Positions 27,670 to 40,559 are shown, numbered from the stretch's first letter. The stretch is DNA of 64,000 nucleotides from Eulemur rufifrons (GCF_041146395.1 NC_090983.1:63681501-63745500); one strand, 5' to 3'. Translations and numbers: made by a program. The notes: generated by a model not told the origin, from the sequence alone.

Positions 27670-27999
27670 TAGTCATATCTATGGGGGACTGCTTCCAGGA
27701 ACTCCCTCAAAACCCAAAACCCACAGATGCTCAAGTCCCTGACATAAAATGCATACTATTTGCATATAACCTATGCACATTCTCCCGTATACTTTAAATC
27801 ATGTCTAGAGTACTTATAACACCTAATATAATGTAAATACTATGTAAATAGTTGCTATACTGTATTGTTTTGGGAATAATGACAAGAAAAAAAAAGTCTG
27901 CACATGTTCAATACAGATGTAATTTCTTTTCCGAATATTTTCAATCTGTAGTTGGTTGAATCCGTGGATGCAGAACCCACAGATATGGAAGGCCAATTG
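27670..27999 (-). mobile_element. MER2 (Tigger-related)
   Basis: Starts TAGTCATATCTATGGGGGAC and ends GAAGGCCAATTG with TA on both sides (27668-27669, 28000-28001). The internal 'catataacctatgcacattctcccgtatac' and the (A)n-AGTCTGCACATGTTC run are MER2 text in minus orientation. It sits inside the L1. Confidence 0.85.
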
Positions 28000-28719
28000 T
28001 ATATACCTAAAAGAACTAAAAGCAGAGACTTAAACAGGTATTTCTACACCAATATTCATTTGCAGCATTATTCACAATAGCCAAAAGGTGGAAACAACCC
28101 AACTGTACATCAATGGATGAATGGATAAACAAAATGTGGCATATACATACAATAGAATAATACTCAGCCTTAAAAAAGGAATGAAATTCTGCCACATACT
28201 ACAATATGGATGAATATTAAAAGACATTAAGCTAAGTTAAATAAGCCAGTTACAAATGGACAAATATTATATGATTCTACTTATATGAGATACCTAGAGT
28301 AGTGAGATTCATAGAGACTGGAAGAATGGTGGCTGTCAGGGACAAAGGGGTGGAAGATGGGAAATTAAGTGTTTTATGGGTACAGAGTTTTGGTTTGGGA
28401 AGGTGAAAAGGTTCTGGCGATGGATAGTGGTGATGGTTGTACAAAAATGTGAAGGTACCTGAACTGTTCACTTAAAAATGATTAAAATGATAAATTATAC
28501 GGCACGTATATGTTACCACAATAAAAAAAGATAATAGACTATTTAAACAAAAACCATAAAAATATAGTACGGAGTTTCAACATATAGCACAAAGGTCCAG
28601 AGGGGATATATGAAGTACACTACTGTAATATTCACATACTGTAAGTGAAGTAGGACATCACCTGAAGGTAGACTATGATAAGTTAAAGATGTATACTATA
28701 AACCCTAAAGCAAAAAATA

Positions 28720-30650
28720 ACAAATTATACCTAAAAATCCAACAAAGGAGATATAATGGAATCATAAAAATATTCTATTAATTTAAAAAGAGGCAGAAAA
28801 AGGAAAAAGTGACAAAGAATAAATGAGAAAATTATTAAGCAAATAGCAATATGAGAGATTTCAACTTAAACACATTCAATAACTCCATGCAATATAAATG
28901 ACCTAAATATCTCAATTTAAAAGCTGAGATTATCAGACTGGACTCTTAAAGCAAAAAGCAAGATCTCAAGATCTACCTATATGCTGCCTACAAGAAACAT
29001 ACTTAAAATAGGTTAAATAAAGATCCAAACAGGTTAATGGGAAAAAGGAGAAGATACACCACATTAACACTAAATCAAAAGAAAGCTGAAATGCCTATGC
29101 TAATATCAAACAATTTCGGAGAAAAGAATTAACAGATGGAATAAAGAATATCACCTTATAACAATAAAGAGGTCAATATGATTACCTCAATACACACAGA
29201 AAAAGCATTTCACTAAATCCAACATCCATTCCTGATGAAAACTCTCAACAAAGTAGGAATAATAGGGAACTTCTTTAACCTGATAAAGAGTATCTATAAC
29301 AAATGTACAGTTAAATCATACTTGATGGTAAAAAAAAAATAAATGCTTTTCCCCTAAGATCAGGAACAAGACAGGAATGTTCATTTTATCACTTCTATTT
29401 AACACTTTCCTAAAGGTTCTACTCAGATCAATAAGGCAAGAAATAAAGGGCATCTAGATTTTATCAAGTGGTGTGGCAACACCTGGATATCCACTTGCAA
29501 AAAAAAATTTAACTGAATATGATCCATAATTGTACCATATACAAAAAATTAAAATGGATCACAAACATGAATGTGAAGCTTAAAACTATAAAACTTCTAA
29601 AAGAAAACATAGGAGAATACCTTTGTGATACTGGAATACACACAGATTTCTTAAACATCATACCAAAGCATAATTTATAACAGAAAATTTATGCAAATTA
29701 GGCTTCATCAAAATTAAGAACTCTGGTCTTCAAAAGACATTATTAAAAGAGTGAAAAGATAAGCTACGTACTGGGAGAAAATATCTGCAAATGATATATT
29801 TGATAACTTGTCTTCATAATATATAAAGAACAAAACTTATTAATAAAACAAACTACCCAGTAAAAACTGGGCAACGGACTTGAATACATATATCACAAAA
29901 GAAGCTATATGGATGGCAAGCACATAAAAGAAGCTCAATATCATAAGTCATTAGGCAAATGCACATTAAAAACACAATCAGATACTACTACCTACTGAAA
30001 TGGCTAAAATTAGAAAGACTAACCATATCAAGTATTGTCAAGCATGCGGAGGAACTGGAACTCTCACACACTGCTGGTGGGAATGTAAATTGTACAACAA
30101 CTTTGAAAAGAAATTTAGCAGTTTCTTTAGAAGTTAAACATACATCTACATATGATCCAGTCAATCCACTCCTAGGTGTTTAAGCAAGAGAAATGAAAAA
30201 AACATATCTATACAAAGACATGTACACAGTGTTTAGAGTAGCTTTATTAATAATAGCCAAAAACCAGAAAACAGCAAAATATCCATGAAAAGGTGAATAG
30301 ATAAACAAAGTCTGGTATATTCATCCAATGAAACACTACTCAACAACAAAAAGAAATGAACTATTGATAAAAAAAAGCATTTGCAATATGAGTCCATTTA
30401 TTAATATTCTAGAAAATGCAAACTAATGTACAGTGACAGCAGATCAGTGGTTGTCTGAGGATGGGGGGAGGAATGCAAGGAAAGGGATCACCAAGGAGCA
30501 TAAATAAATTTTGAGGATGATGGATGTTTGTCATCTTAATTGTAGTGATGGCTTCACAAGTATATATATTCAAAACTTATCAATTATATACTTTAAATAG
30601 ATACAGTTTACTGTATATCAATTATGTTTCAATAAAGTTATTAAAAACAA
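28720..30650 (+). mobile_element. Old L1M, ORF2 to 3' end
   Basis: Runs from endonuclease-region text ('ctacctatatgctgcctacaagaaac') through the ORF2 tail ('cacactgctggtgggaatgtaaatt', 'gatccagtcaatccactcctagg') to a 3' end with CAATAAAGTTATTAAAAAC near 30645. There are many stops and indels; it is not coding. Confidence 0.7.
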
Positions 30651-30961
30651 AAGGCCCATAAATATTACTATCCTGAAATTCTTACAACTCAAAAAATATT
30701 TTAGTTACTCAATGACCTTTTTTAGTACCTCCTCTTGTGATCAATCTCAAATACAGTGATTACAAAATAAAACGCTTTTCTAAATATGAAAGAGTAGAAA
30801 AAGAAGCTTATAAACAGTAGACAACATGATTTGTCATAGCAGCTCAGCAAATTCAGGTTATCATTGTCAAAAATAGCATACATTCAGAGAGAAAGGCCCA
30901 TATAAAAAAATTTTAAGAGCAGTTTTTCATTCTTTCAAAAATACTCCTGACCCTATCTCGA

Positions 30962-30995
30962 GCATACGCGTGCATGCGTGCATGCGCGTGCACAC

Positions 30996-31029
<34 letters not shown>

Positions 31030-31030
31030 G
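30962..31030. repeat. 69-bp alternating purine-pyrimidine tract with (CA)n
   Basis: Every base from 30962 to 31030 alternates purine and pyrimidine. The left half is rich in CG/TG/CA steps (GCATACGCGTGCATGCGTGC...), and the right half is (CA)n with one ATATATA patch. Confidence 0.95.
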
Positions 31031-31224
31031 GCAGTTTTCAAACTTCTTTTCTCATAATTGATAGTGCCAACGATAGTTCCCAATTCTTTGAAAGAAATGC
31101 TGGGCCAAAAAGACAAATCTACTTTAGGGATGCTTCGTCAAGACTTTATGACTTATCATAAGGCTATGTGCTTGGAAACCACCATCTTTTAGATTAAATT
31201 ATCTGTTGAGTGTCAGATGCTTTT

Positions 31225-31420
31225 ACAAAACATTTTTAAATCCTCTCATCACTTTTTATTGATCTCTACAACAATGAAGTAGTCAGAGGTATAATCATAC
31301 TTTTTAAAAACATACAGATATGGAAATAAACATAAATTAACTTACACAACTTACAACTTACACGTCAAAAGATAAATTCAGAACCAGAACCCATATCCCC
31401 TGATCCACAGTCCAATCCCC
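31225..31420 (-). repeat. MIR-like fragment
   Basis: 'atagagctacaac...gaagtagtcagagg...cagatatggaaat...aattcagaaccagaaccc' follows a MIR in reverse orientation, with heavy decay. Confidence 0.4.
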
Positions 31421-31689
31421 TTTCTGCTACAGAGCATCATCTCAATTATTGCAAATGTACCTTACTGTTTACACACTTTGAAAAATATATTAACTGTGCA
31501 AAGTCACCTGTAGTGGCAACCAAGAGACTGTCATCATGAACTAAGAATGACCATTTATACTGGAAAATCCCTTTAAATTCAAGATACGAAGAAGATGGCA
31601 ATGCCTATCAACAACCTGATTAACTCTCTCCCCCAAAATAAAATATTGATAAGGTGCAAAGATATTCTGGAATCAGAAAGAATAAAACT

Positions 31690-31935
31690 GGCCAGACTTT
31701 GGGAGGCCAAGGTGGGAGGACTGCTTGAGCCCAGGAGTTCACAACCAGCCTGGGCAACATAGAAGGACCCTACTCTACAAAAATAAAAAAATTAGCCAGG
31801 TGTGGTGGCGTGTCTGTAGTCCCAGCTATTTAGGAGGCTGAGGGAAGAGAGTTTGAGGTTACAGTGAGCTATGCTTACACCACTGCACTCCAGCCTGGGT
31901 GAAAGAGCAAAGCTTGGTCTCTAAAAAAATTTTTT
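31690..31935 (+). mobile_element. Alu (AluJ-like, 5' deleted)
   Basis: Begins GGCCAGACTTTGGGAGGCC, so about 30 bases of the left arm are missing. It ends GCTTGGTCTCTAAAAAAATT. Confidence 0.9.
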
Positions 31936-31959
31936 TAAAAAAGGCTAAATCTGAGGTTT

Positions 31960-32130
31960 ATTGCTAACTTCATTGTTTAAAGGTAAAACTCACTTTCCCT
32001 TGTGAATGGGGCTAATCATACCACATGGTACCAATTAATGTGAAGATTAAATGAGATAACATACGTAATGTATTTGGTATAGTGCCTGGAACATAGCTGC
32101 TACTACTACTACTTCTTACAATAAATTTTT
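31960..32130 (+). repeat. MIR fragment
   Basis: 'gaagattaaatgagataacatacg' and 'tatagtgcctggaacatag' are MIR 3' text. Confidence 0.65.
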
Positions 32131-33194
32131 ATTATTTAGATTACTAATACCAAAAAACAGTAATTCTAACATCAATATAACATATATGCTTTAGAAGTAA
32201 ATACTAAATTTAGATAGAAAAGTTTAATAGTTTGTTTTTCCCTTACCTGAGATTCTGTCATAAACATGTCTTTTAGTACTCAGATTTAAACAAAAAAAAA
32301 AAAAGGAAAGGGTGAGTACATTTCTCTCCTGCTCATGCAGACCGATACAACAGAGCATGCCTGAAACAGATCCTTAATCATACTTGTGAAAATTTTTTGG
32401 TTAATCTTTTAAAAAAAAAAAAATCTAGTAACTTTGAACAAGTTATTTCTAAAGTAAACCATTCATACAACAGTGCAAAGTGTTGACATAGACCTTTCTT
32501 ACTGTTTATAAAAAATGAGGTCAAGGAAAACTTAAAATGAGCTTATTAACAGTTGCTGGTATAACAAGAATATAAAAATCACAAATTATCTGTGGTCAAG
32601 AAATCAAGTTTCAAAGTTTACTTCAATATAATTCTAAGGGTTTTGTTTCAAGTAAATAACATCACTAAAAATACTAAATAAAAAAATTATATCCAAACTT
32701 ATAATATGCTTCCATAATCCATACAGTTTTAGGACCTACAGCTGCTTCTAAATAGTATTAGCAGTTTCATTTTCCTGTTTTCCACCAATATGCCATTAAA
32801 TCTTCAAATATGAGCAATGTTGTATTAAGATAGTGACTGCTTCCATTTAACTATTAGCTGACAGGCAAGGCACCACATGGAGCTTGAAAGGTATAGTTTG
32901 CTGGTTGATGTACAAAAGTTCTAAGTTAGCATATGAAAAATAATTTACAGGTGGCTATATACAATTCAGAGAAGTCAAATGAATAAAAGGTGGATACTGT
33001 CTGTACTTACAAACCTAAAATGAGTTGTTAGGCAAAGCTATTCTGAATGTTCTGCCACAATTCAACATTAAACATAGACCTCTGGGCTTGTTATGGTTTC
33101 ATTATTAATAAAATAAGTATCAGTGGGGCTACTATTATCTGCCACTCCTAACTGGACCTCCCTGCACTATTACAGAGGTCCATTACATATATTA

Positions 33195-33350
33195 CTTCTA
33201 ATAATAACATAATCCTGCAAAGTGGTTACTATAGTGTCTATTTTATAAATGAGGAAGATGAGGCTCAAAGAAGTTAACCATGTGTCCAAGGTGACTAAGG
33301 TAAGTGGTAAAGCCTAAATTCAAAGCCAAAGCCTGTACTCTTTCTGATTA
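33195..33350 (-). repeat. MIR fragment
   Basis: 'attttataaatgaggaagatgaggctcaaagaagttaacc' is reverse-strand MIR core text. Confidence 0.7.
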
Positions 33351-33376
33351 GGCTAAACTTAATGCTAATTATACAC

Positions 33377-33960
33377 AGGAATTCCACTTCTAGGAATTTA
33401 TCCTCTGGGAATATGCACGTAAAATAATATTTTCAAAGAGATACTTACTACGGCATTGTTAGTAAATCAAAAGATAAGAAACAATGTAGGCCAGGGGTGG
33501 CTCACGCCTGTAATCCTAGCACTCTGGAAGGCCAAGGTGGGTGGATCGTTTGAGCTCAGGAGTTCAAGACCAGCCTGAGCAAGAGCGAGACCCCCGTCTC
33601 TACTAAAAAAAAATAGCAAGAAATTAGCTGGACAACTAAAAATATATAGAAAAAATTAGCCGGGCATGGTGGCACATGCCTATAGTCCCAGCTACTTGGG
33701 AGGCTGAGGCAGGAGGATTGCTTGAGCCCAGGAGTTTGAGGTTGCTATGAGCTAGGCTGATGCCACCACGGCACTCTAGCCTGAGCAACAGAGTAAGACT
33801 TTGTCTCAAAAAAAAAAAAAAAAAAAAAAAAAAGAAACAATCTAAGTATGTATCAGTAGAAAATTGGTTAAATAAATTATAGTTCATCAATAAAATGGAA
33901 AAGCAAGCCATCATTTAAGAATAACAAGGTATGTATGAATACGGGACAGGACAATCTTCA
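33377..33960 (+). mobile_element. HAL1/L1 3' end, split by an Alu
   Basis: 'gaattccacttctaggaatttatcctctggg' before the Alu and 'ggttaaataaattatagttcatcaataaaatgg' after it are collinear LINE 3'-region text. Confidence 0.6.
33489..33833 (+). mobile_element. Alu (strepsirrhine type)
   Basis: Starts GGCCAGGGGTGGCTCACG and has the 'gcaagaaattagctggacaac' linker, a GAGCTAGGCTGATGCCACCA right arm and an A-tail. Target duplication AAGAAACAAT(G/C)TA lies on both sides. Confidence 0.95.
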
Positions 33961-33980
33961 GGATGCACTACTAAGTATGT

Positions 33981-34172
33981 CTGTACTGTCCACTATAATA
34001 GCCATTGGCCACATGCAGCTATTTAAAATTAAGTACAATTTAAACATTTAGTTCTTCATTCATAGCAGCCATATTTCAGGTCTTGATAGCCACATGTGGC
34101 TAATAGCTACCATGTTGGGCAGCTAGATTTAATACATTTCCACCTTCACAGAAAGTTTCATTGGACAGCGCT
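33981..34172. mobile_element. hAT-like MITE (CTGTCC-type ends)
   Basis: Left 'CTGTACTGTCCACTATAATA' and right 'TTGGACAGCGCT' form imperfect inverted ends around 'gccacatgtggctaatagctacc'. It belongs to the same family as 40217-40491. Confidence 0.55.
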
Positions 34173-34716
34173 AATATAGACTAACTTTGGAAGGATATAA
34201 AGAAATTGTGTCCAGAAGTTGTTTCTAGGGAAGGGAACAGGGACACCAAGGACACAGTATTCAGTATATACCCATTTATAACTTCTGAACTCTGTAACAT
34301 GTCATATACTAGTACCTATATAAAAATAACTATTTATCTATTTAAAAATACCTTGTTTGTTTCTCAGAAAAACTCCCTGAATTATGCTAATTGGAAACAT
34401 AAAAGGCTCAGAAGTTCTCAGACATGGCAGAGGTTACGGAACAGAAATCTCTCTGAGATGTCCTAGAAATACTGCCTGACCACTACCCTAACTTCATTAC
34501 ATTCATCTATTCACAATGCTACTTAGGATACCACACAGAAGACTGCACAGGTCCTATTTCTGAGGAATTAAGAGAACAGGGACAGAAAAACACATCAGAA
34601 GAAAAAGCATGCTTAGAAAGCATGAAAGAGTGGCAGTGATCAAAGGCAGAAGGGAAAGTTCTATTTTTCCAAGAAGGAAGGCATAGGTCACATTGTCACA
34701 TCTATTTCCCTTCTCC

Positions 34717-35015
34717 TTTTTTTTTTTTTTTTTTTTTTGAGACAGGGTCTCACTCTGTTGCCCAAGTGCAGTGGCACAATCATAGCTCATTGCTGCCTCA
34801 AACTCCTGGGCTGAAGTGATCCTTCTGCCTCAGTCTCACGAGTAGCTGAGAAAACAGATATACACTGCCACACCCAGCTAATATTTAAAAAAAAAAAAAA
34901 TGTTTTAGGGTCTCTCTATGTTGCCCAGGCTGGTCTCGAACTCCTAGCCTCAAGTAATCCTCCCACCTAGGCCTCCTGAAGTGCTAGGATTGCAGGCATG
35001 AGCCTGCACCCAGCC
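34717..35015 (-). mobile_element. Alu (AluJ-like)
   Basis: Starts with about 22 T and GAGACAGGGTCTCACTCTG, then runs through both arms in reverse to GCACCCAGCC. The middle linker is an A-run inside 'ctaatatttaaaaa'. Confidence 0.93.
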
Positions 35016-37058
35016 TCTTCTTTTCTTGTCCTTCAGTTTAATGCTCTACAGAGGAGCACTTAAAAGCAACATAGTCTTTCAGTTCTGATCTGAAGTCACA
35101 TTTTTTTTCAAATGTCATATTATATTGGTTACTTAATTGCTACATGCCTCGGTTTCCTCACACCTATAAAAGGAAACTTACTGCTTAATCACGATTATCT
35201 ATTAACTACTGGACATTTTTGCTGAGATGAGCGAACACCACACAAACCTTTTGAGAACAAAAAAGATGCAGTGGCCAGGTACTCCAAAAAAAATTACATT
35301 TGAATTGATACTTTTCTCTCATTGGGAGATTGTCCACTTGAGGAGGCTGAAGGATCTAGGGATGACACTAAAGCATCCTACTCTGGAAGAAGAATAGGAA
35401 CAAGATCCCAATCTGCTTTCCTGCACATTTACACTGCATTTTCATTCTCTCTTCTCTTGCATGAATCCCAGCCACTGTTTGGATCTAGTCTAGCTCCAAA
35501 GCCCTTTGGCTTTTCACCATTGCCCCATACATACTGCCTTTCATAGTGAGTGTAACAGGTCAGAGACTCATGCCAGGGCAGGAAGAAGGCCAAGCTGTTC
35601 TCCACAAAGTGACAAGGGCCATGAATTTGTCTCCACACAGACTGGTAACTAGGAAACCTGCCCAAATTTCAGGAATCTGGATTTATGGGAAAAGAAAAGC
35701 ATAGTATAATCCTACCAGAGAGGAACGTCATTCAGAGACTCTAATATCTAATCACATCCACAGGCATTAGAGGAAGTCAACTTACTAAGGAAAACTTCCT
35801 ATAAAATATAAGGCCATAAACTCTACTATAAATTGATTAAAAAAGAAAAAAAATAAAGTCAAGCAAACAAGATACAGAATAATGAGGAAAGATATATAAC
35901 AATTATTTCCAAAAATTTATATTTCTAAGATATTATTAAATAAATTTTAAAATGTAATAATTACCAGTAAGTAACTGAAATAATTTAAAAACATATAGGA
36001 CAGACGCCAAAGTCATTTCACACAAGTGCTACATGTAGAAATCTCAACACTTATATTGCCTTAGGCTACTATACATTTATTTAAGGGAGTCAAAGACTTG
36101 GAAATGAGTTTATATTAGTGAGAAAGTGCAAAGAAACTTGCCAAAGTGTGCCAGCTCCATGGCCCACAGGCAATGAGCATTGCCTGCCTGTGCCAATCAG
36201 ATCACCAACCAACATTACTGTGAAGGCCATGAAAGAAGCTGTTACCACTTTGGTTTAATCCCAGCACAGGCCAGAGCAGATTAAGCAGAACTTTACTACA
36301 TCAGTGGCAGGTCTCCCAAGTTCTATTGATGCCACTGAATTCATAAATGGGATCAGTATGTTCTAAAAAAACATGGTGCTGCAAAAGGGAAAAAAGGTTC
36401 CACAGTATCAAGCAATGTAATACTTGAAACCTCATCATCAAAGTGACAGTTTTCAATTGCCATTTATGATGCCCTAGTCTGGAAACATCCCAGCTAACCC
36501 ATCTGATCAACAGTTTCACAGATGGAAGCACTTGATGGCTAATTGGCAAGTCTATTATTCAAATAAAACAGCTCTCTGTACCTCTTTTTTCATTATTACA
36601 CATCAAGGTACAACAAGACTAGTCATTGAAATTAGCTTAAGAAGAGAAGCCTCTTTCCCAAAATTATTTTTTTAATGAAACAACATATTTTGGCAATTAG
36701 TTCAGTGAACCAGTCAGTTTCTGAATAGTAAGAAAAAACATTTTAAGAACTAAAAGGAATAATAAATGTAAGCCTTCTTCTAAAAGTTGTACTATTTGTA
36801 ACCTCTACCTTTATCAGTGAGTCAAGATATACATTATCATAGGGAATAAAATAAATGAAATATTCAGTTTTCCTTAAAGATTCTTAAAACATGGACCAAG
36901 TACTAAACCCTCTGAAATATTTCAAACTTCCTAAAAATTTAAAAAGCAAGCATGTTACTCTTCATCAACATTTTACAAGATTCATAAAATAACTTAAGTT
37001 TTTTAATTTATGAAATAAGTAGCCAGTGACCACACTAGAGATTTTATCTACCTGAGGA

Positions 37059-37270
37059 AACGTTGGTGTAGAATAGGCTTTGCCATCAGAAAGACTTGTG
37101 TTCCAACTCTAGCTCCACTTCTTGTTAGTTCCATGACTCGACCCTATAATATGGAAATAATTATCCCTACCCATGTAGGATTGTTGTGAGGATTAAAAGA
37201 GAAGATTAAATACATAAACACCTCACATCAGAACATGGAAGGTACCCAGCATTAGTCCATTTGGCTGTTC
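37059..37270 (+). repeat. MIR
   Basis: 'aggctttgccatcagaaagacttgtgttcc' through 'aggattgttgtgaggattaaaagag' follows MIR from near its 5' end to its 3' part. Confidence 0.75.
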
Positions 37271-38651
37271 TCTGCTTCTCCACCCCCCTTCTATAAATTC
37301 TAGAGGAAAATTTTAATACAATTTTCAAAATATTTCAGTTCTCTTTATGGATCTATACATTTGCTCTAGATCCCACAGGAAAGGGCATTCCCTATTCAGA
37401 GTATCTGTCTGGCTCCCTATATTACTACAATTTTCATAGCATTTCAAGTTGAAAGTTTCCAAAGTAGAGACTTATAGAAAGACTGAGCTATAAAATGTTC
37501 AAAGACCTCAATCAGACTATAAAGTAGAAATTAGAAAATGTATATAGTAACCAGAAAATGGGAAGGAAATAGTAGCCTGGAACTGTGGAACAAGGTGCAA
37601 ACTAAAATCAAAATCATCATGATATAGCTATACAACGATAACAAAAATATATTCTACTAAGTAATGAAATATGTAGTTTCCCATTAAGTAAAAGAAGTTT
37701 CCCTTTTCTGTATAACATAACAGGGCACTTTTCCAAAACTAGGTTTTTCCATTCTACTATCTACTTTTGGTAAGGCTTTTGTTTCCAATAACTTGGGCTT
37801 TGGTGTTTACAGCACTAGGGAATAAAGGCCTAATTAATAGAGAGCTAACACAGGTAGATAAGAATGTAATCAAGTAAAAATAGAGGAAGTGTACAATGAG
37901 TAAAAGAAAAGTATAACTATCATAATCACTAATTTACTCTATTGTCCCTAAAAGCCCTCCCATTATGCCCTTCACCAGCATTCAGTCTTTCAGAGGGAAG
38001 AGCCCGTGAAATCACTAGCAAGTTTGAAAAGCAGCACTCAGAGGCTGTCCCATGGAGAACACTGCCCTGTTCTGGTGGCATGCTTCCAGGTTACTCAACC
38101 CAGACAATATCCCACAAAGAATCACCTTAAACGTGTGTTGGAGAGGACACCAGTCCTACCTCCTCAGGTTTTAAATGGGTATGGTATCTACAGAACTGCC
38201 CAAATGATAACATGAACTGAATATTAGAAGTTATGTTAATGCAAGTTTAAGATAAGAAACCCAAAGATCAATGTGCCAAATCAGCAATGTATTAATAACC
38301 AGTAAATCAAACATGTATAACAATGTTGACAGTAGGGAAAGAAAAGACACAGATTGGATCTTTTATGATCATAACATCCCATACATTTGGAATATTGAGA
38401 TTATACTGCAATATCTTAGTTTCCTAGATTAGACAGAGGTATCTTCTCTTGTCTTTCAACCTATATATTTTACAGAAAATGGTATCAGATGTCATAGATC
38501 CATTGTATCCTTGACTTCAAATTTAAAACCTTAACATTTCATTTTTCCTCATAATTTTAATTTCCTCTTATTTCATCAGAACATTATTAATTCTGAAGGA
38601 CAGTTTCATTTGCAATTGAAAATATATCACCATTCCACTTATGTTCTAAGG

Positions 38652-38861
38652 CAGGGGCCCCCAACTTATGGTGAGCTGTATAATTATTTCATTATATATT
38701 ATAATATAATAATAGCAGTAATAAAGTACACAATAAATGTCATGTGCTTGAATCATTCTGAAACCATCCCGCTCCTACTCCCCCCCCCAACCCCCTAGTC
38801 TGTGGAAAAATTATCTTCCATGAAAATAGTCCCTGGGTGCCAAAAAGGTTGGGGACTGCTG
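38652..38861 (-). mobile_element. MER1-type hAT-Charlie element
   Basis: Starts CAGGGGCCCCCAACTTATGG and ends AAGGTTGGGGACTGCTG. The internal 'gagctgtataattatttcattatatatt' and 'caataaatgtcatgtgcttgaatcat' are MER1A/B text, with a large internal deletion. Flanking octamers TTCTAAGG and CTCTAAGG match at 7 of 8 positions, a clear 8-bp target duplication. Confidence 0.85.
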
Positions 38862-39859
38862 CTCTAAGGAACTCAAACAAAACTATTTATCATAATTTCA
38901 TATCAAAATAGAAACTTAGCATTCACAAGTGTCAAAGACCTTTCCCTTTGAAAGACCTGTCACAACTAGACTATTCAAAAAAAATGACACAGATTAACTA
39001 TAATGCACCCACTGGGAATCTGTCTCCCTTTTATTTACTTGAGAACCCTCAAGAGATTTGAGATCTCTCAGGAGCACCATATTTTTCATAGGGTTTAATA
39101 TCTATCCAGAAGAATCACACTACAATGACAACTAGAAAGACTATGCTCTAATTAGCTTGCTTTTGACCTGACCTCTTTCTTAATGTTCTAGAGTAGAAAC
39201 ATCAGAGAGTATATGAATAGAATGATTTGGAACTACACTTTTAAAAATAATAAAATTATAGCTGACAAGAGCAGCAAATGAAAAAACATTAAAGGCATCT
39301 TATATTTTAGCTTTGTTTCTAAAGCAAAATCATTATTGAGTTATTTGTAGTTAAGCAAAGTAATAAAACAATTAAATTTTTCTGACCCTTCCCTACTTCC
39401 CTTTTAGGAGGAAAAATGGCTAAATTAATCTACAAATATTTAGAAAGGCTCTTTGTAAATGTACAGAGGATCACATCAGATACTCAAAGAATCAAAGGAA
39501 AAAAAGGTAACCAAAAGCATTCATCAGTATGTAAACACTGTCAATATGTAGGCTAAAGAACTCAAGGAATATTTAAGAAACTCATAAAAAAGCCTTTTGT
39601 AAAGGCCTGCTCACGTTCATGCTATTGTGCCAGTGCTTACAGCAAAATTAAACCTTTTCAGATGTGACAAGTGTAAATAAAGACTATGCACATTAATCTA
39701 TGATGGCTCATGCCACAGAAGAATTTCTCTAGCAGTAAAGACAGAATAAAAATAAAACATAATAATCTACAATTTAAATACATTATTGTAATATAATAGC
39801 TTCATCTCCAGAGTATCCAGGTTCTTTAAAAAAAGAAGTCTAATAAGCATAAGTCATTC

Positions 39860-39965
39860 TTAATCAACAATCTCTAATGCCTTCCCAACTCACTCAGAAG
39901 ATAATCTTCTGTAAGGCCCTGCAAAATCTAGTCTCTGGCAACCTCTCTAGTCTTCCAAGATTGGG
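39860..39965 (+). repeat. L2 fragment
   Basis: 'gtaaggccctgcaaaatctagtctctggcaacctctctag' is L2 ORF2-tail text. Confidence 0.6.
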
Positions 39966-40216
39966 AGAGGATCTGGAATACCTCGGTAAGGCATAAAAAA
40001 AGTATTGAAAAACAAATGAATTTCTGATTTTGTTTCATTTGGTGGCTTTTTAAAAAATACTTAAAAATGTTATTTAATGTCATTTAATATTATTTAGTAT
40101 TATTCCATGACTTTTCTTTTACATTAGTTTTTTGTGTATTAAAAAGAGACTATATATAAATCTGAAGCTCCTTTTGCCTCTCACCCTTCTCATGAATTTG
40201 GTGTCGGTTATCCAGG

Positions 40217-40491
40217 TCTGTGCTGTATAATATGGTAGCCACTAACTACATATGACTATTATAATTTAAATAAAATTAAATTTAAAATTCAGGTCTTCAA
40301 AGGCACATCTCATGGGCTCAATAGGTATATGTGACTCTTTAAATTTAAATTAAACATTTAAAATTTAGTTCTTCAGCTGTTACAGTCACATTTCAAGTTC
40401 TTAACGGCCACATGTGGCCAGTGGCTACCATACTGGACAGTACGGATATAGAACATTTTCATCACTGCAGAAAGTTGTATTGAACAGTGCT
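40217..40491. mobile_element. hAT-like MITE (CTGTCC-type ends)
   Basis: Same family as 33981-34172: both carry 'ggtagcca(c/t)', 'cagtcacatttcaagttcttaacggccacatgtggc' or its decayed equivalent, and a final 'gaaagtt(t/g)(c/t)attg(g/a)acag'. The end is near 40491. Confidence 0.55.
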
Positions 40492-40559
40492 TCTGAAGAA
40501 CAACTTGTAATACCTTCACTCGAGTTACGTACCCTTAAAAAAAAGTGTTATTTTATGTT

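Larger units (their letters stand above)
26131..28530 (+). mobile_element. L1 ORF2-3' end, interrupted by LTR and MER2
   Basis: Three collinear pieces (26131-26915, 27637-27669, 28002-28530) read through the L1 ORF2 tail: 'aatctttgacaaaagg', 'ggagaaaatatttgcaa', 'gatccagcaattccacttctgagta' and 'ggatgaatggataaac', then the 3' untranslated part. The gaps are a MaLR-type LTR (itself hosting an Alu) and a MER2 element. Confidence 0.8.
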
